Part shown: positions 49,816 through 59,289 of the stretch, piece after piece | Layout: the number at the start of each line of letters is the position of its first letter | Numbering within the stretch: position 1 is the first letter of the stretch | NCBI RefSeq assembly: GCF_016924665.1 | Contig: NZ_JAFFJT010000018.1 | Location: forward strand, 26,229 to 90,228 | Direction: 5' to 3' | Source: Nocardioides sp. SYSU D00038 | GTDB lineage: Bacteria; Actinomycetota; Actinomycetes; Propionibacteriales; Nocardioidaceae | Length of the DNA stretch: 64,000 nucleotides | Made by a program: the position numbers and the translations under genes | The notes under the pieces: generated by a model | What the model saw: the letters and a program-made list of their open reading frames with translations, nothing else | The model's database searches: none | Told to the model about the DNA's origin: nothing

Positions 49816-50601
49816 ATGGCATCCCTGACCTCGACGCGGGTCCTCGCGCCGGTCGGCACCGCGGGCAAGCTCTTCGCCTTCGGCCTCGACGTCGCCAGGA
49901 ACCTGTTCAAACGGCCCTTCCAGCTGCGGGAGTTCCTGCAGCAGGCGTGGTTCATCGCGTCCGTGACGATCATCCCGACCGCCCTGGTCGCGATCCCGTT
50001 CGGCGCCGTGATCGCGCTCCAGGTGGGCGGCCTGATCAAGCAGTTCGGCGCACAGTCGTTCACCGGCTCGGCGTCGGTGCTGGCCGTCGTCCAGCAGGCC
50101 GGCCCGATCGCGACCGCGCTGCTGATCGCGGGGGCGGGCGGCTCGGCCATCGCGGCCGACCTCGGCGCCCGCAAGATCCGCGAGGAGCTCGACGCCATGA
50201 TGGTGCTGGGCATCGACCCGATCCAGCGCCTCGTGGTGCCGCGGGTGCTGGCCTGCATGCTGGTGGCCTTCTTCCTCAACGGCCTGGTCAGCGTGGTCGG
50301 CGTCTCCGGCGGCTACGTCTTCAACGTGCTGCTCCAGGACGGCACGCCGGGCTCCTACCTGGCCAGCTTCACCGCCCTGGCGCAGCTGCCCGACCTCTGG
50401 ATCGGCCTGGTCAAGGCGCTGGTCTTCGGCCTCATCGCCGCGATCGTCGCCTCCTACAAGGGCATGAACGCCGGCGGCGGGCCGAAGGGCGTCGGTGACG
50501 CCGTCAACGAGTCCGTGGTCATCACCTTCCTGCTCCTGTTCGTCGTCAACTTCGTCCTGAGCACGATCTACCTCCAGATCGTCCCCCCGAAGACGGGTTA
50601 G
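49816..50601 (+). CDS. yrbEA: Mce transporter permease YrbEA (MlaE family)
   Basis: The 261-residue MlaE-type permease begins with an amphipathic region (LFKRPFQLREFLQQAWFIASVTIIPTALVAIPFG), followed by about five membrane helices. The conserved EELDAMMVLGIDPIQRLVVPRVLA loop contacts the ATPase and GMNAGGGPKGVGDAVNESVV lies near the end. It pairs with YrbEB to form the inner-membrane channel. It lies 9 bp after mceG and 5 bp before yrbEB. Confidence 0.92.
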   Translation: MASLTSTRVLAPVGTAGKLFAFGLDVARNLFKRPFQLREFLQQAWFIASVTIIPTALVAIPFGAVIALQVGGLIKQFGAQSFTGSASVLAVVQQAGPIATALLIAGAGGSAIAADLGARKIREELDAMMVLGIDPIQRLVVPRVLACMLVAFFLNGLVSVVGVSGGYVFNVLLQDGTPGSYLASFTALAQLPDLWIGLVKALVFGLIAAIVASYKGMNAGGGPKGVGDAVNESVVITFLLLFVVNFVLSTIYLQIVPPKTG

Positions 50602-50606
50602 CGGCC

Positions 50607-51434
50607 ATGGCGAACATCAAGAGCGTCTACCAGAAGCCCCTCGGGTCCTTGGACACGTTGGGTGAACAGCTGTCCTTCTACCTCCGGGTGCTCGGATCGG
50701 TGCCGCGCTCGGCGGCGCGCTACCCCCGCGAGGTGCTGCGGGTGCTGGCCGAGGTCACCCTCGGCTCCGGCGCGCTCGCGGTCATCGGCGGCACCGTCGG
50801 CGTGATCCTGGGCATGACCTTCTTCACCGGCGCCCAGGTCGGCCTGTCGGGCTACGCCGCACTCAACCAGCTCGGCACCGCGGCGTTCTCGGGCTTCGTC
50901 TCGGCCTACTTCAACACCCGCGAGATCGCGCCGCTGGTGGCCGGCATCGCGCTCGCCGCCACGGTCGGCTGCGGCTTCACCGCCCAGCTCGGCGCGATGC
51001 GGATCTCCGAGGAGGTCGACGCCCTCGAGGTGATGGCGATCCCCTCGCTGCCGTTCCTGGTGTCGACCCGGGTGATCGGCGGCCTGATCGCGATCATCCC
51101 CCTCTACGTCGTGGGCCTGCTCTCGTCGTACTTCGCCAGCCGGGTGGTCGTGACCCAGTTCTACGGCCAGAGCTCCGGCACCTACGACCGCTACTTCGAC
51201 CAGTTCCTGCCACCAGGAGACGTGTTGTGGTCGTTCGGCAAGGTGCTGGTCTTCGCCGTGGTGGTGATCCTCATCCACTGCTACCACGGCTACAACGCCT
51301 CGGGCGGCCCGGCCGGCGTGGGCGTCGCGGTGGGTCGTGCGGTGCGCACCAGCATCGTGGCGATCAACGTGATCGACCTGTTCCTGTCCATGGCCATCTG
51401 GGGGGCCAACACCACCGTGAGACTGGCGGGGTGA
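50607..51434 (+). CDS. yrbEB: Mce transporter permease YrbEB (MlaE family)
   Basis: The 275-residue second permease has the same fold as YrbEA, with TRVIGGLIAIIPLYVVGLLSSYF and the ATPase-facing loop RISEEVDALEVMAIPSLPFLVSTRV; it ends with CYHGYNASGGPAGVGVAVGRAVRTS. YrbEA and YrbEB usually form a heterodimer in actinobacteria, and both are present. It is followed after 7 bp by the first mce gene. Confidence 0.92.
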   Translation: MANIKSVYQKPLGSLDTLGEQLSFYLRVLGSVPRSAARYPREVLRVLAEVTLGSGALAVIGGTVGVILGMTFFTGAQVGLSGYAALNQLGTAAFSGFVSAYFNTREIAPLVAGIALAATVGCGFTAQLGAMRISEEVDALEVMAIPSLPFLVSTRVIGGLIAIIPLYVVGLLSSYFASRVVVTQFYGQSSGTYDRYFDQFLPPGDVLWSFGKVLVFAVVVILIHCYHGYNASGGPAGVGVAVGRAVRTSIVAINVIDLFLSMAIWGANTTVRLAG

Positions 51435-51441
51435 CGCGACC

Positions 51442-52731
51442 ATGATCCTGCGCAGCTACAAGCTCCTCGGCGTGATCTTCGTCGTGCTGCTGCTGGTCGG
51501 CGTCTGGCTGACCTACGCGGTGTTCACGAAGAAGTTCACCGACTACGACCGAGTCTCGCTGCAGACCTCCAACATCGGCCTCCAGCTGCCCAACCGGGCC
51601 GACGTGAAGATCCGGGGCGTGATCGTCGGTGAGGTCCTCGACGCCACGAGCCGCGGCGACGGTGCCGAGCTGACCCTGGGCATCTTCCCCGACAAGCGCG
51701 ACCTGATCCCGGCCAACGTGACCGGCTCGATCGTGCCCAAGACGCTGTTCGGCGAGAAGTACGTCTCCCTGGTCGTGCCGCAGGAACCGGCGGCCGAGCC
51801 GCTCGCCACCGGCGCCAGCATCGAGCGCACCGTGGTCTCCACCGAGGTGGAGGAGGTGCTCGCCGACCTCTACCCCCTGCTGCGCACCGTCCAGCCGGCC
51901 GAGATCAACATGACCCTCAACGCGCTGGTGACCGCCCTCGAGGGCCGCGGCGACCAGCTCGGCCGGAACCTCGAGACCGTCGACTCCTACCTCAAGCGGC
52001 TCAACCCGCAGATCCCGCTGCTGGTCGAGGACCTCCGGCTCACCTCGCAGGTCTCCGACACCTACTCCGACGTGCTTCCCGAGGTCGCGACGATCCTGGA
52101 GAACACGATCACGACGACCACCACCCTCGAGGACCGCAAGGCCAGGCTGGCCGCGCTGTTCAAGAACGTCTCGCAGTTCTCCGGCACCGCCGAGACCTTC
52201 CTGCGCGACAACGGCGACAACCTGATCAAGCTCGGTGACGTCAGCCGCACCCAGCTGCAGACGCTGGCGCGCTACGCCTCCGGCTTCCCGTGCCTGCTCA
52301 AGGGCATCGTCAACATCGGTGCGCTGCAGGCCGAGGCGTTCCGCGGCTACACGCTGCACATCATCCTCGAGACGATCCCGAACCAGCCGCGCAAGTACAC
52401 GCCGGCCGACAAGCCCCGCTTCGGCGCCGACGACGGCCCCGACTGCATCAACCTGCCCAACCCACCGTGGACCGAGGACAACCCGGCCCGTCGCCAGCCC
52501 GACTTCGACGACGGCGTCGACAGCCCCACCGGCAAGGGGACCAGCCGCGCCGGCGCGTCGTACCGCCCGACCGGCATCGGGTACGCCGGCGGCACGGCCG
52601 AGTCCGACGTGCTCAAGGAGCTGCTCGGGCCGGTGATCGGCGGCACCGCCTCCGACGTCGACGACCTCGGGGTGCTGCTCCTGGCGCCGATGGCGCGCGG
52701 CAACACCGTCTCGATGGGGGAGGCCCGCTGA
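51442..52731 (+). CDS. mceA: MCE family protein, first of six (MceA)
   Basis: The 429-residue protein has an N-terminal membrane anchor (about 4-26: SYKLLGVIFVVLLLVGVWLTYAVF) and an MCE/MlaD domain (about 38-115: DYDRVSLQTSNIGLQLPNRADVKIRGVIVGEVLDA). A long helical region follows, then a disordered C-terminus. MCE proteins form hexameric lipid tunnels across the periplasm-like space. TGATG links its stop with the next start. Confidence 0.9.
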   Translation: MILRSYKLLGVIFVVLLLVGVWLTYAVFTKKFTDYDRVSLQTSNIGLQLPNRADVKIRGVIVGEVLDATSRGDGAELTLGIFPDKRDLIPANVTGSIVPKTLFGEKYVSLVVPQEPAAEPLATGASIERTVVSTEVEEVLADLYPLLRTVQPAEINMTLNALVTALEGRGDQLGRNLETVDSYLKRLNPQIPLLVEDLRLTSQVSDTYSDVLPEVATILENTITTTTTLEDRKARLAALFKNVSQFSGTAETFLRDNGDNLIKLGDVSRTQLQTLARYASGFPCLLKGIVNIGALQAEAFRGYTLHIILETIPNQPRKYTPADKPRFGADDGPDCINLPNPPWTEDNPARRQPDFDDGVDSPTGKGTSRAGASYRPTGIGYAGGTAESDVLKELLGPVIGGTASDVDDLGVLLLAPMARGNTVSMGEAR

Positions 52732-53765
52732 TGGCGATCCTCGACCGGCGCACCAGCGCCGACCTGGTCAAGCTCACGATCTTCATCCTGGTGACGACGC
52801 TCGCCACCGGGCTCCTCGTGCTGGTGATCGGCAACATCTCGTTCCAGAACACCCGCTCGTTCAAGGCCGTCTTCGTCGACGCGACCGGCGTGGTGAAGGG
52901 CGACGACGTGCGGATCGCCGGCGTCAAGGTCGGCACCGTCGAGGACGTCGAGGTGCACGACCGCACCCGCGCCCTGGTCACCTTCAGCGTCGCCGACACC
53001 AGCGAGGTCACCGAGGCCACCAGCGCCGCGATCCGCTACCGCAACCTGGTGGGGCAGCGCTACATCAGCCTCACCGAGGGCATCGGCTCCAGCGAGGCGC
53101 TCTCGGAGGGCGAGACCATCCCGGTCTCGCGCACCAAGCCCGCGCTCGACCTCACCGTGCTCTTCAACGGCTTCAAGCCGCTGTTCCAGGCGCTGTCGCC
53201 CGACGACATCAACCAGCTCTCCTACGAGATCGTCCAGGTCTTCCAGGGCGAGGGCGGCACGCTCGAGAGCCTGCTGGGCCACACCGCCTCGCTGACCAAC
53301 ACCCTGGCCGCCCGCGACCAGGTGATCAGCAGCCTGATCGACAACCTCAACGAGGTGCTCGACCACGTCGGCGACCGCGACGACCAGCTGTCCGACCTGA
53401 TCGTGACCTTCAAGCAGTTCGTGCAGGGTCTCGAGGGCGACCGCGAGGCGATCCTCGGCTCGCTCGACCAGATCTCCGACCTGTCGGTGGAGACGGCGAG
53501 CCTGGTCTCCGGCATCCGCTCGCCGTTCGTCGAGGACATCAAGCACCTGCGCCAGTTCACCGAGAACATCCAGCGCAACAAGAGCGAGCTCGACCGGGCG
53601 CTCCAGGTGCTGCCGATCAAGCTCAACAAGATGGGCCGGACGGCCAGCTACGGCTCCTGGTTCAACTTCTACCTCTGCAACTTCCAGGGACGGGTCAAGC
53701 TGCCCGGCAACCTCAACATCCCCGTCAACTACAACACGACCGCGGAGAGGTGTGATCTCGGATGA
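52731..53765 (+). CDS. mceB: MCE family protein, second (MceB)
   Basis: The 344-residue protein has a membrane anchor (about 16-35: LTIFILVTTLATGLLVLVIG) and an MCE domain (AVFVDATGVVKGDDVRIAGVKVGTVEDVEVHDRT). An extended helical part with KQFVQGLEGDREAILGSLDQISDL forms part of the tunnel. It starts one base inside the MceA stop (TGATG) and overlaps MceC by 4 bp (ATGA). Confidence 0.9.
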   Translation: MAILDRRTSADLVKLTIFILVTTLATGLLVLVIGNISFQNTRSFKAVFVDATGVVKGDDVRIAGVKVGTVEDVEVHDRTRALVTFSVADTSEVTEATSAAIRYRNLVGQRYISLTEGIGSSEALSEGETIPVSRTKPALDLTVLFNGFKPLFQALSPDDINQLSYEIVQVFQGEGGTLESLLGHTASLTNTLAARDQVISSLIDNLNEVLDHVGDRDDQLSDLIVTFKQFVQGLEGDREAILGSLDQISDLSVETASLVSGIRSPFVEDIKHLRQFTENIQRNKSELDRALQVLPIKLNKMGRTASYGSWFNFYLCNFQGRVKLPGNLNIPVNYNTTAERCDLG

Positions 53766-54736
53766 GCGTCCCCTTCCGCGAGCGCAACCCGGTCGTCATC
53801 GGCTTCATCGGCATCGTGGTGATCGCCGCCCTCCTGGTGGCCGCCCTCCGGGCCGGGTCGCTGCCGCTGATCGGTGGCGGCGACGTCTACTACGCCCGGT
53901 TCAGCGAGTCCGGCGGCCTCAAGCAGGACGACGAGGTCCGCATCGCCGGCGTGCGCGTCGGCAAGGTCGAGGAGGTCGCGCTCGACGACGGCGAGGTGCG
54001 GGTGAAGTTCCGGGTCAAGACCGACTCGGCGTTCGGCACCCAGACCGGCGCCGCGATCCGGGTCAAGACCCTGCTCGGCGCCATGTACCTCGCGCTCGAG
54101 CCGGCCGGCACCGGCCAGCTCCGCGAGGGAGCGGACATCCCGGTCGACCGCACCAGCTCGCCGTACGACGTGGTCGAGGCGTTCAGCGGCCTGGCCGACA
54201 CCGCCTCCGACATCGACACCGACCAGCTCGCCGCGTCGCTCACGACGCTGGCCGACCTGACCCGCAACACCCCCGAGGAGTTCCGCTCGGCGCTCCAGGG
54301 CGTGGCGGCGCTGTCGTCGAACATCGCCGACAAGAGCGGCCGGATCAACACCCTGCTGCAGAACCTCAAGCGGGTCTCGACCGTGCTCGACGAGCGCGAC
54401 ACCGACATCATCGGCCTGATGCGCAGCTCCGACGTGCTCTTCCAGGCGCTGGTCGAGCGGCGCGAGAGCGTGCACCGGCTGCTGGTCTCGACCTCGCAGC
54501 TCTCGACCGAGCTGACCAAGCTGGTCCGCCAGACCCGCAAGGACCTCAAGCCGGCGCTGACCCAGCTCGAGGACGTCGTGCAGGTGCTCAACAAGAACGA
54601 GGACAACCTCGACAACAGCCTGCGGCTGATGGCGCCGTTCTACCGGCTGTTCGCCAACACGCTCGGCAACGGTCCGTGGTTCGACACCTACATCCAGAAC
54701 CTGCCGCCCGTCGGCGTTCCGGGAGGCCCGCGATGA
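53762..54736 (+). CDS. mceC: MCE family protein, third (MceC)
   Basis: The 324-residue protein has an N-terminal anchor (PVVIGFIGIVVIAALLVAALRAG) and an MCE domain (YYARFSESGGLKQDDEVRIAGVRVGKVEEVALDDGEV, then IRVKTLLGAMYLALEPAG). A helical region follows. It overlaps both neighbours by 4 bp (ATGA), giving tightly coupled translation of the hexamer subunits. Confidence 0.9.
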   Translation: MSVPFRERNPVVIGFIGIVVIAALLVAALRAGSLPLIGGGDVYYARFSESGGLKQDDEVRIAGVRVGKVEEVALDDGEVRVKFRVKTDSAFGTQTGAAIRVKTLLGAMYLALEPAGTGQLREGADIPVDRTSSPYDVVEAFSGLADTASDIDTDQLAASLTTLADLTRNTPEEFRSALQGVAALSSNIADKSGRINTLLQNLKRVSTVLDERDTDIIGLMRSSDVLFQALVERRESVHRLLVSTSQLSTELTKLVRQTRKDLKPALTQLEDVVQVLNKNEDNLDNSLRLMAPFYRLFANTLGNGPWFDTYIQNLPPVGVPGGPR

Positions 54737-55872
54737 ACCCCGCGAAGGTGATCGGTCCGATCGCGATCCTGGCCCTGGTGGTCGCGGCGGGCTTCTCGCT
54801 GATGCGCACCGACGACGTCAAGACCGTGACGGCGCACTTCCCGCGCACGATCTCGATCTACGAGGGCAGCGACGTCCGGGTGCTGGGCGTGGCCGTCGGC
54901 AAGGTCGACTCGGTGACCCCGTCGGGCACCGAGGTGATCGTGGAGATGCACTACGACGCCGACGTCAAGGTGCCCTCCGACGCCGAGGCCGTGATCGTGG
55001 CCCCGTCGATCGTCGGCGACCGCTACGTCCAGCTGACGCCGGCGTACACCAAGGGCCCCCAGCTCGACGACGACGCGACGCTGTCGTCCGACCGCACCTC
55101 GGTGCCGCTCGAGCTCGACCAGATCTACTCCAGCCTCGACCGGCTGACGGTCGCGCTCGGTCCGAACGGCGCCAACGAGAACGGCGCCCTCACCGACCTG
55201 CTCGAGACCACCGCCGCCAACTTCGGCGGCCAGGGCGAGCAGTTCAACCGGACCATCAAGGACTTCAGCAAGCTCAGCGAGACGCTCGACGACAACAAGG
55301 AGGAGCTCTTCGGCTCCGCCCAGGAGCTCGAGAACTTCATCAAGACCCTCGCCGACAACGACTCCACCGTGCGCCGGTTCAACCAGTCGCTGGCGCAGGT
55401 GTCGACCATGCTCGAGGGGGAGAAGGAGGAGCTCTCGGCGTCGCTGAAGAACCTCTCGGTCGCCCTCGGCAACGTCGCCGACTTCGTCAAGACCAACCGG
55501 GCGGTGCTGGGTCGCAACATCAAGGGCCTCAACCGGGTGGCGAAGGTGCTGGTGCGCCAGCGGGAGAACCTCGACGAGACCCTGCGGGTGGCCCCGCTCG
55601 CGCTGAGCAACCTGGCGCTGACCTACAACCCCCAGGCGGGCACGCTCGACGCCAACGCCAACCTCGGTGAGCTGGTCAACCAGATCACCGGTGACCCCGG
55701 CACCCTGCTCTGCGGGTTCGTCGGCAACGTCGACAAGAGCGGTGCGCTGTGCGACCTGATCGAGGCGATCACCCCGCGCTCGGCCTTCGCCGGCGCGGGC
55801 GCCGGCACCGGCTCGGCGTACACCGGGAAGTCCGACCCGACGCTCGGCGGACTCGTGGAGGTGGCCCGGTGA
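54733..55872 (+). CDS. mceD: MCE family protein, fourth (MceD)
   Basis: The 379-residue protein has an anchor (VIGPIAILALVVAAGFSLM), an MCE domain (VTAHFPRTISIYEGSDVRVLGVAVGKVDSVTPSG and VIVAPSIVGDRYVQLTPAY), and a long coiled region (LDDNKEELFGSAQELENFIKTLADNDSTVRRFNQSL). The C-terminus contains two cysteines flanking GFVGNVDKSGAL. It overlaps MceC and MceE by 4 bp. Confidence 0.9.
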   Translation: MNPAKVIGPIAILALVVAAGFSLMRTDDVKTVTAHFPRTISIYEGSDVRVLGVAVGKVDSVTPSGTEVIVEMHYDADVKVPSDAEAVIVAPSIVGDRYVQLTPAYTKGPQLDDDATLSSDRTSVPLELDQIYSSLDRLTVALGPNGANENGALTDLLETTAANFGGQGEQFNRTIKDFSKLSETLDDNKEELFGSAQELENFIKTLADNDSTVRRFNQSLAQVSTMLEGEKEELSASLKNLSVALGNVADFVKTNRAVLGRNIKGLNRVAKVLVRQRENLDETLRVAPLALSNLALTYNPQAGTLDANANLGELVNQITGDPGTLLCGFVGNVDKSGALCDLIEAITPRSAFAGAGAGTGSAYTGKSDPTLGGLVEVAR

Positions 55873-57371
55873 AGCGACTGCGCCTCGCCCTGGCCGTCCT
55901 GGTCGGCTCGCTCGCCCTGAGCGGCTGCGACTTCGACGTCTACAGCCTGCCGCTGCCCGGCGGCACCGACACCGGCGACGACGCCATGACCCTGAAGGTC
56001 GAGTTCGAGGACGTCCTCGACCTGGTGCCCCACTCCTCGGTGAAGGTCAACGACGTCTCGGTGGGCAAGGTCACCGACATCGAGCTCGACGACTACCAGG
56101 CCACGCTGACCCTCGAGATCCGCGGCGACACCGAGCTGCCCGAGAACACCGTCGCCGAGATCCGCCAGACCAGCCTGCTCGGCGAGAAGTTCGTCTCGCT
56201 CGAACCCCCGGCCGAGGGCGCGACCGGCACCCTGGCCGACGGCGCGACGATCCCGATCGAGCGGACCGGCCGCAACCCCGAGGTCGAGGAGGTGCTCGGT
56301 GCGCTGAGCCTGATCCTCAACGGCGGCGGCGTGGCGCAGCTCAAGACCATCACCCAGGAGCTCAACAAGACGCTCAGCGGGCGCGAGGACAACGTCCGCT
56401 CGGTGCTGCGCCAGATCGAGTCGTTCGCCGGCACCCTCGACGAGAACAAGGGCGACATCGTCGAGGCCATCGAGGCTCTCGACCGGCTGTCGGTCTCGGC
56501 CAACCGCCAGATGGACACCATCGACGCGGCCCTCGACGAGCTGCCCAGCGCGCTGCGGAGCATCGACGCCCAGCGCGGCGACCTGGTCAAGATGCTGCGG
56601 GCGCTGAGCAAGCTCGGCGACGTCGGCACCCGGGTGATCAAGGCCTCCAAGGAGAGCACGATCGAGTCGGTGCGGCTGCTCCAGCCGGTGCTCTCGCAGC
56701 TCGCGGCCTCCGGCGACGACTTCGTCAAGGCCTTCAACGTCTTCCTGACCTACCCCTTCGTCGACGAGGTGGTGGGCCGCGACCCGCAGGTGGCCCGCAA
56801 CCTCCACATGGGCGACTACACGAACCTCTCGATCACGCTCGAGGTCGACCTCAGCGCCGAGATCCCGCCGCTCGACATCCGCGACGTGGTGGGTCTGCCC
56901 CAGCAGGTCATCAAGGAGGTGCAGGAGTGCCTGGCCACCGGGCCGAACCTCCTGCACAAGCAGTGCACCGAGCTGGTCGGCACCACGGTGCTGGTCAACT
57001 ACTGCACCAAGAAGGAGTACGCCAAGACCACGCTGTGCGTGCTGCTCAAGCCCCTGCTGATCGGCCTGCCGAACCTCGGTGACATGGTGCCCAACCAGGG
57101 CGGCGGGCACGCCGGCGGCAACGGCGGTCGCCCCGGCGGCGGCACCGGCAACGGCGGCGGCCTCGGCGGGCTGCTGGGCGGCGTGCTCGGCAACGTCAAC
57201 GAGGGGCTGGGAGGCCTGCTCGGCCGCGCGCCGGCGCTGCTGCCCCGCGAGGCCGGCGGCGCCACCGTCGAGCAGCTCGTGGCGCTCTACGACCCGGCGC
57301 TGGTGAGCATGCTGGCCCCGCCGATGATCGTCCCGTCCGCCGACCAGCAGAAGGGCGGTGGCCAGCAGTGA
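55869..57371 (+). CDS. mceE: MCE family lipoprotein, fifth (MceE)
   Basis: The 500-residue precursor has a signal peptide ending in a lipobox (LVGSLALSGCDF), so Cys20 is probably lipidated, as in the LprK/MceE class. An MCE domain follows (KVEFEDVLDLVPHSSVKVNDVSVGKVTDIELDDYQ, VAEIRQTSLLGEKFVSLEPP). A helical tunnel region leads to a Gly-rich C-terminus (about 410-450) unusual for its length. It overlaps MceD and MceF by 4 bp. Confidence 0.92.
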   Translation: MKRLRLALAVLVGSLALSGCDFDVYSLPLPGGTDTGDDAMTLKVEFEDVLDLVPHSSVKVNDVSVGKVTDIELDDYQATLTLEIRGDTELPENTVAEIRQTSLLGEKFVSLEPPAEGATGTLADGATIPIERTGRNPEVEEVLGALSLILNGGGVAQLKTITQELNKTLSGREDNVRSVLRQIESFAGTLDENKGDIVEAIEALDRLSVSANRQMDTIDAALDELPSALRSIDAQRGDLVKMLRALSKLGDVGTRVIKASKESTIESVRLLQPVLSQLAASGDDFVKAFNVFLTYPFVDEVVGRDPQVARNLHMGDYTNLSITLEVDLSAEIPPLDIRDVVGLPQQVIKEVQECLATGPNLLHKQCTELVGTTVLVNYCTKKEYAKTTLCVLLKPLLIGLPNLGDMVPNQGGGHAGGNGGRPGGGTGNGGGLGGLLGGVLGNVNEGLGGLLGRAPALLPREAGGATVEQLVALYDPALVSMLAPPMIVPSADQQKGGGQQ

Positions 57372-58654
57372 TCACCCGTCGCACCAAGGTCCAGCTGCTC
57401 GTCTTCGTGATCATCACGCTGGTGGGCTGCACGTTCGTCGGCGCCCGCTACGCCCAGCTCGACCGGATCTTCTTCGACGACCACTACGAGGTCACGGCCC
57501 ACTTCGAGAACTCCGGCGGCATCTTCGACGGCGGCTCGGTCACCTACCGCGGGGTCCGGGTCGGCGAGGTGACCGAGCTCGAGCTCACCGAGGACGGCGT
57601 CGACGTCACGCTGGCGATCGACAACGAGTGGGACAAGATCCCCGCCGACTCGATCGCGCTGGTGGGCAACCAGTCGGCCGTGGGCGAGCAGTACGTCGAG
57701 CTCCAGCCGCAGTCGGCGAAGAGGCCGTACTTCGAGGACGGCTCCGAGGTCACCCAGGCCGACACCGAGATCCCGATCGCGACCGAGGTGCTGCTCGAGA
57801 ACCTCTCCGACACGGTCGGCTCGGTCGACCAGGAGTCGCTGGCCACCACGGTGCGCGAGCTCGGCAAGGCGTTCGGCGGCACCGGCGAGGACCTGCAACG
57901 GATCATCGACACCGGCAACTCGTTCATCGAGACCGCCAACGACAACTTCGAGCTGACCCGTTCGCTCATCCGCGACAGCAACACCGTGCTCAAGGGCCAG
58001 GTCGCCTCCACCGGGGCGATCCGCACCTTCGCCCGGGACCTCTCCCTGTTCAGCGACGTGCTCGCCGGCTCCGACAAGGACCTGCGCCGGCTGATCGACA
58101 CCGGCTCGGTCGCCGCCAACGAGCTGCGCACGTTCCTCGAGGACAACAAGGTCGACCTGGCCCAGCTGATCAACAACCTCGTCACCACCGGCGAGGTCGT
58201 GGTCAAGCGGCTCGACGGCGTGCAGATGATCCTCTCGATCTACCCCACCGTGGTCGAGGGCAGCTTCAGCGTGGTCACCAAGACGCCGGCCACGGGCCTC
58301 TACGACGCCCACTTCGGCCTGATCCTCACCACCACCGCGCCCTGCCACCAGGGCTACGAGAGCACCCGCACCCGGGCGCCGCAGTACGGCGAGAACACCC
58401 CGCTCAACACCGAGGCCCGCTGCACCGAGCCGCCCTCGAAGAGCAACGCCCGCGGTGCCCAGAACGCCCCGCCCCGCGCCGCGCCGGGCTACCAGGCGCC
58501 GGTCGTGGCGGCCTACGACCCCGAGACCGGCGAGCTCACCTGGGGAGCCCCGGAGAAGTCCTTGACCTCGGCCGGTAGCGTGGCCCCGGCGTCCCTGGGA
58601 GAGGAGTCGTGGAAGTGGCTGTTCCTCCAGCCCCTGATGAGCGGTCAGGAGTGA
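57368..58654 (+). CDS. mceF: MCE family protein, sixth (MceF)
   Basis: The 428-residue protein has an anchor (VQLLVFVIITLVGCTFVGA), an MCE domain (VTAHFENSGGIFDGGSVTYRGVRVGEVTELELTEDG, IALVGNQSAVGEQYVELQP), a helical region and a disordered C-terminus. It completes the A-F set, so one hexameric Mce complex can be built from this operon alone. It overlaps both neighbours by 4 bp. Confidence 0.9.
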   Translation: MITRRTKVQLLVFVIITLVGCTFVGARYAQLDRIFFDDHYEVTAHFENSGGIFDGGSVTYRGVRVGEVTELELTEDGVDVTLAIDNEWDKIPADSIALVGNQSAVGEQYVELQPQSAKRPYFEDGSEVTQADTEIPIATEVLLENLSDTVGSVDQESLATTVRELGKAFGGTGEDLQRIIDTGNSFIETANDNFELTRSLIRDSNTVLKGQVASTGAIRTFARDLSLFSDVLAGSDKDLRRLIDTGSVAANELRTFLEDNKVDLAQLINNLVTTGEVVVKRLDGVQMILSIYPTVVEGSFSVVTKTPATGLYDAHFGLILTTTAPCHQGYESTRTRAPQYGENTPLNTEARCTEPPSKSNARGAQNAPPRAAPGYQAPVVAAYDPETGELTWGAPEKSLTSAGSVAPASLGEESWKWLFLQPLMSGQE

Positions 58655-59289
58655 CGAGCAGCAGCGACCCCGACGGCACCGACCAGGCCGTCTCCGAGGC
58701 GGCGACCGAGGCCCCCGAGCCGGGCGCCGCTGCCGGCGTCGGCCCCCGGGGCTCCTGGCTGCGGATCGCTCTCCTCGCCGTGCTCCTCGTCGCCCTGGTG
58801 GCCAGCGCGGCGACGCTGACGGTCACGGTGCTCGACCGCCGCGACGACGACGACCTGCAGTCGCAGCGCGACCAGGTGATGGCCCAGACCCGCCAGTTCG
58901 CGCTGCGGATCAACACCTACGGCCCCGAGCTGCTCGGCGACGACGGCAAGACCATGCCGGAGTACCGCGAGCTGTGCACCGAGGTGATGACAGCCAAGTT
59001 CGGCCAGGACCTCCTCGAGTCCGGCATCCAGCTGGCCGAGCAGTCGGTCGCCCAGGCCGGCGTGGGCCGCAGCGCCAAGGTCTACGCCGCGGGCGTCTCC
59101 GCGCTCTCCGACGACCGGGCGACCGCGCTCGTCGCTCTGGAGTTCACGACGTCGTACCCCGACCCCGACGACGAGGAGGAGCGGATCAACGACGTGCCGC
59201 TGCCGCTGCGCTGGGAGGTCACCCTGCTCAAGGTCGACGGCGAGTGGCTGGTCGACGACTACGAGCCGGTGACGGGGGAGGCCCAGTGA
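58651..59289 (+). CDS. Mce-associated membrane protein 1
   Basis: The 212-residue protein has a disordered acidic start, one membrane helix (about 36-60: WLRIALLAVLLVALVASAATLTVTVL), and an extracytoplasmic domain with VMAQTRQFALRINTYG, the pattern of Mas proteins found after mceF in actinobacteria. They stabilise the complex. The GTG at 58651 gives a GTGA overlap with mceF like the rest of the operon; a GTG at 58609 with a stronger GGGAGAGGAG site would add 14 residues and cannot be excluded. Confidence 0.8.
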   Translation: MTSSSDPDGTDQAVSEAATEAPEPGAAAGVGPRGSWLRIALLAVLLVALVASAATLTVTVLDRRDDDDLQSQRDQVMAQTRQFALRINTYGPELLGDDGKTMPEYRELCTEVMTAKFGQDLLESGIQLAEQSVAQAGVGRSAKVYAAGVSALSDDRATALVALEFTTSYPDPDDEEERINDVPLPLRWEVTLLKVDGEWLVDDYEPVTGEAQ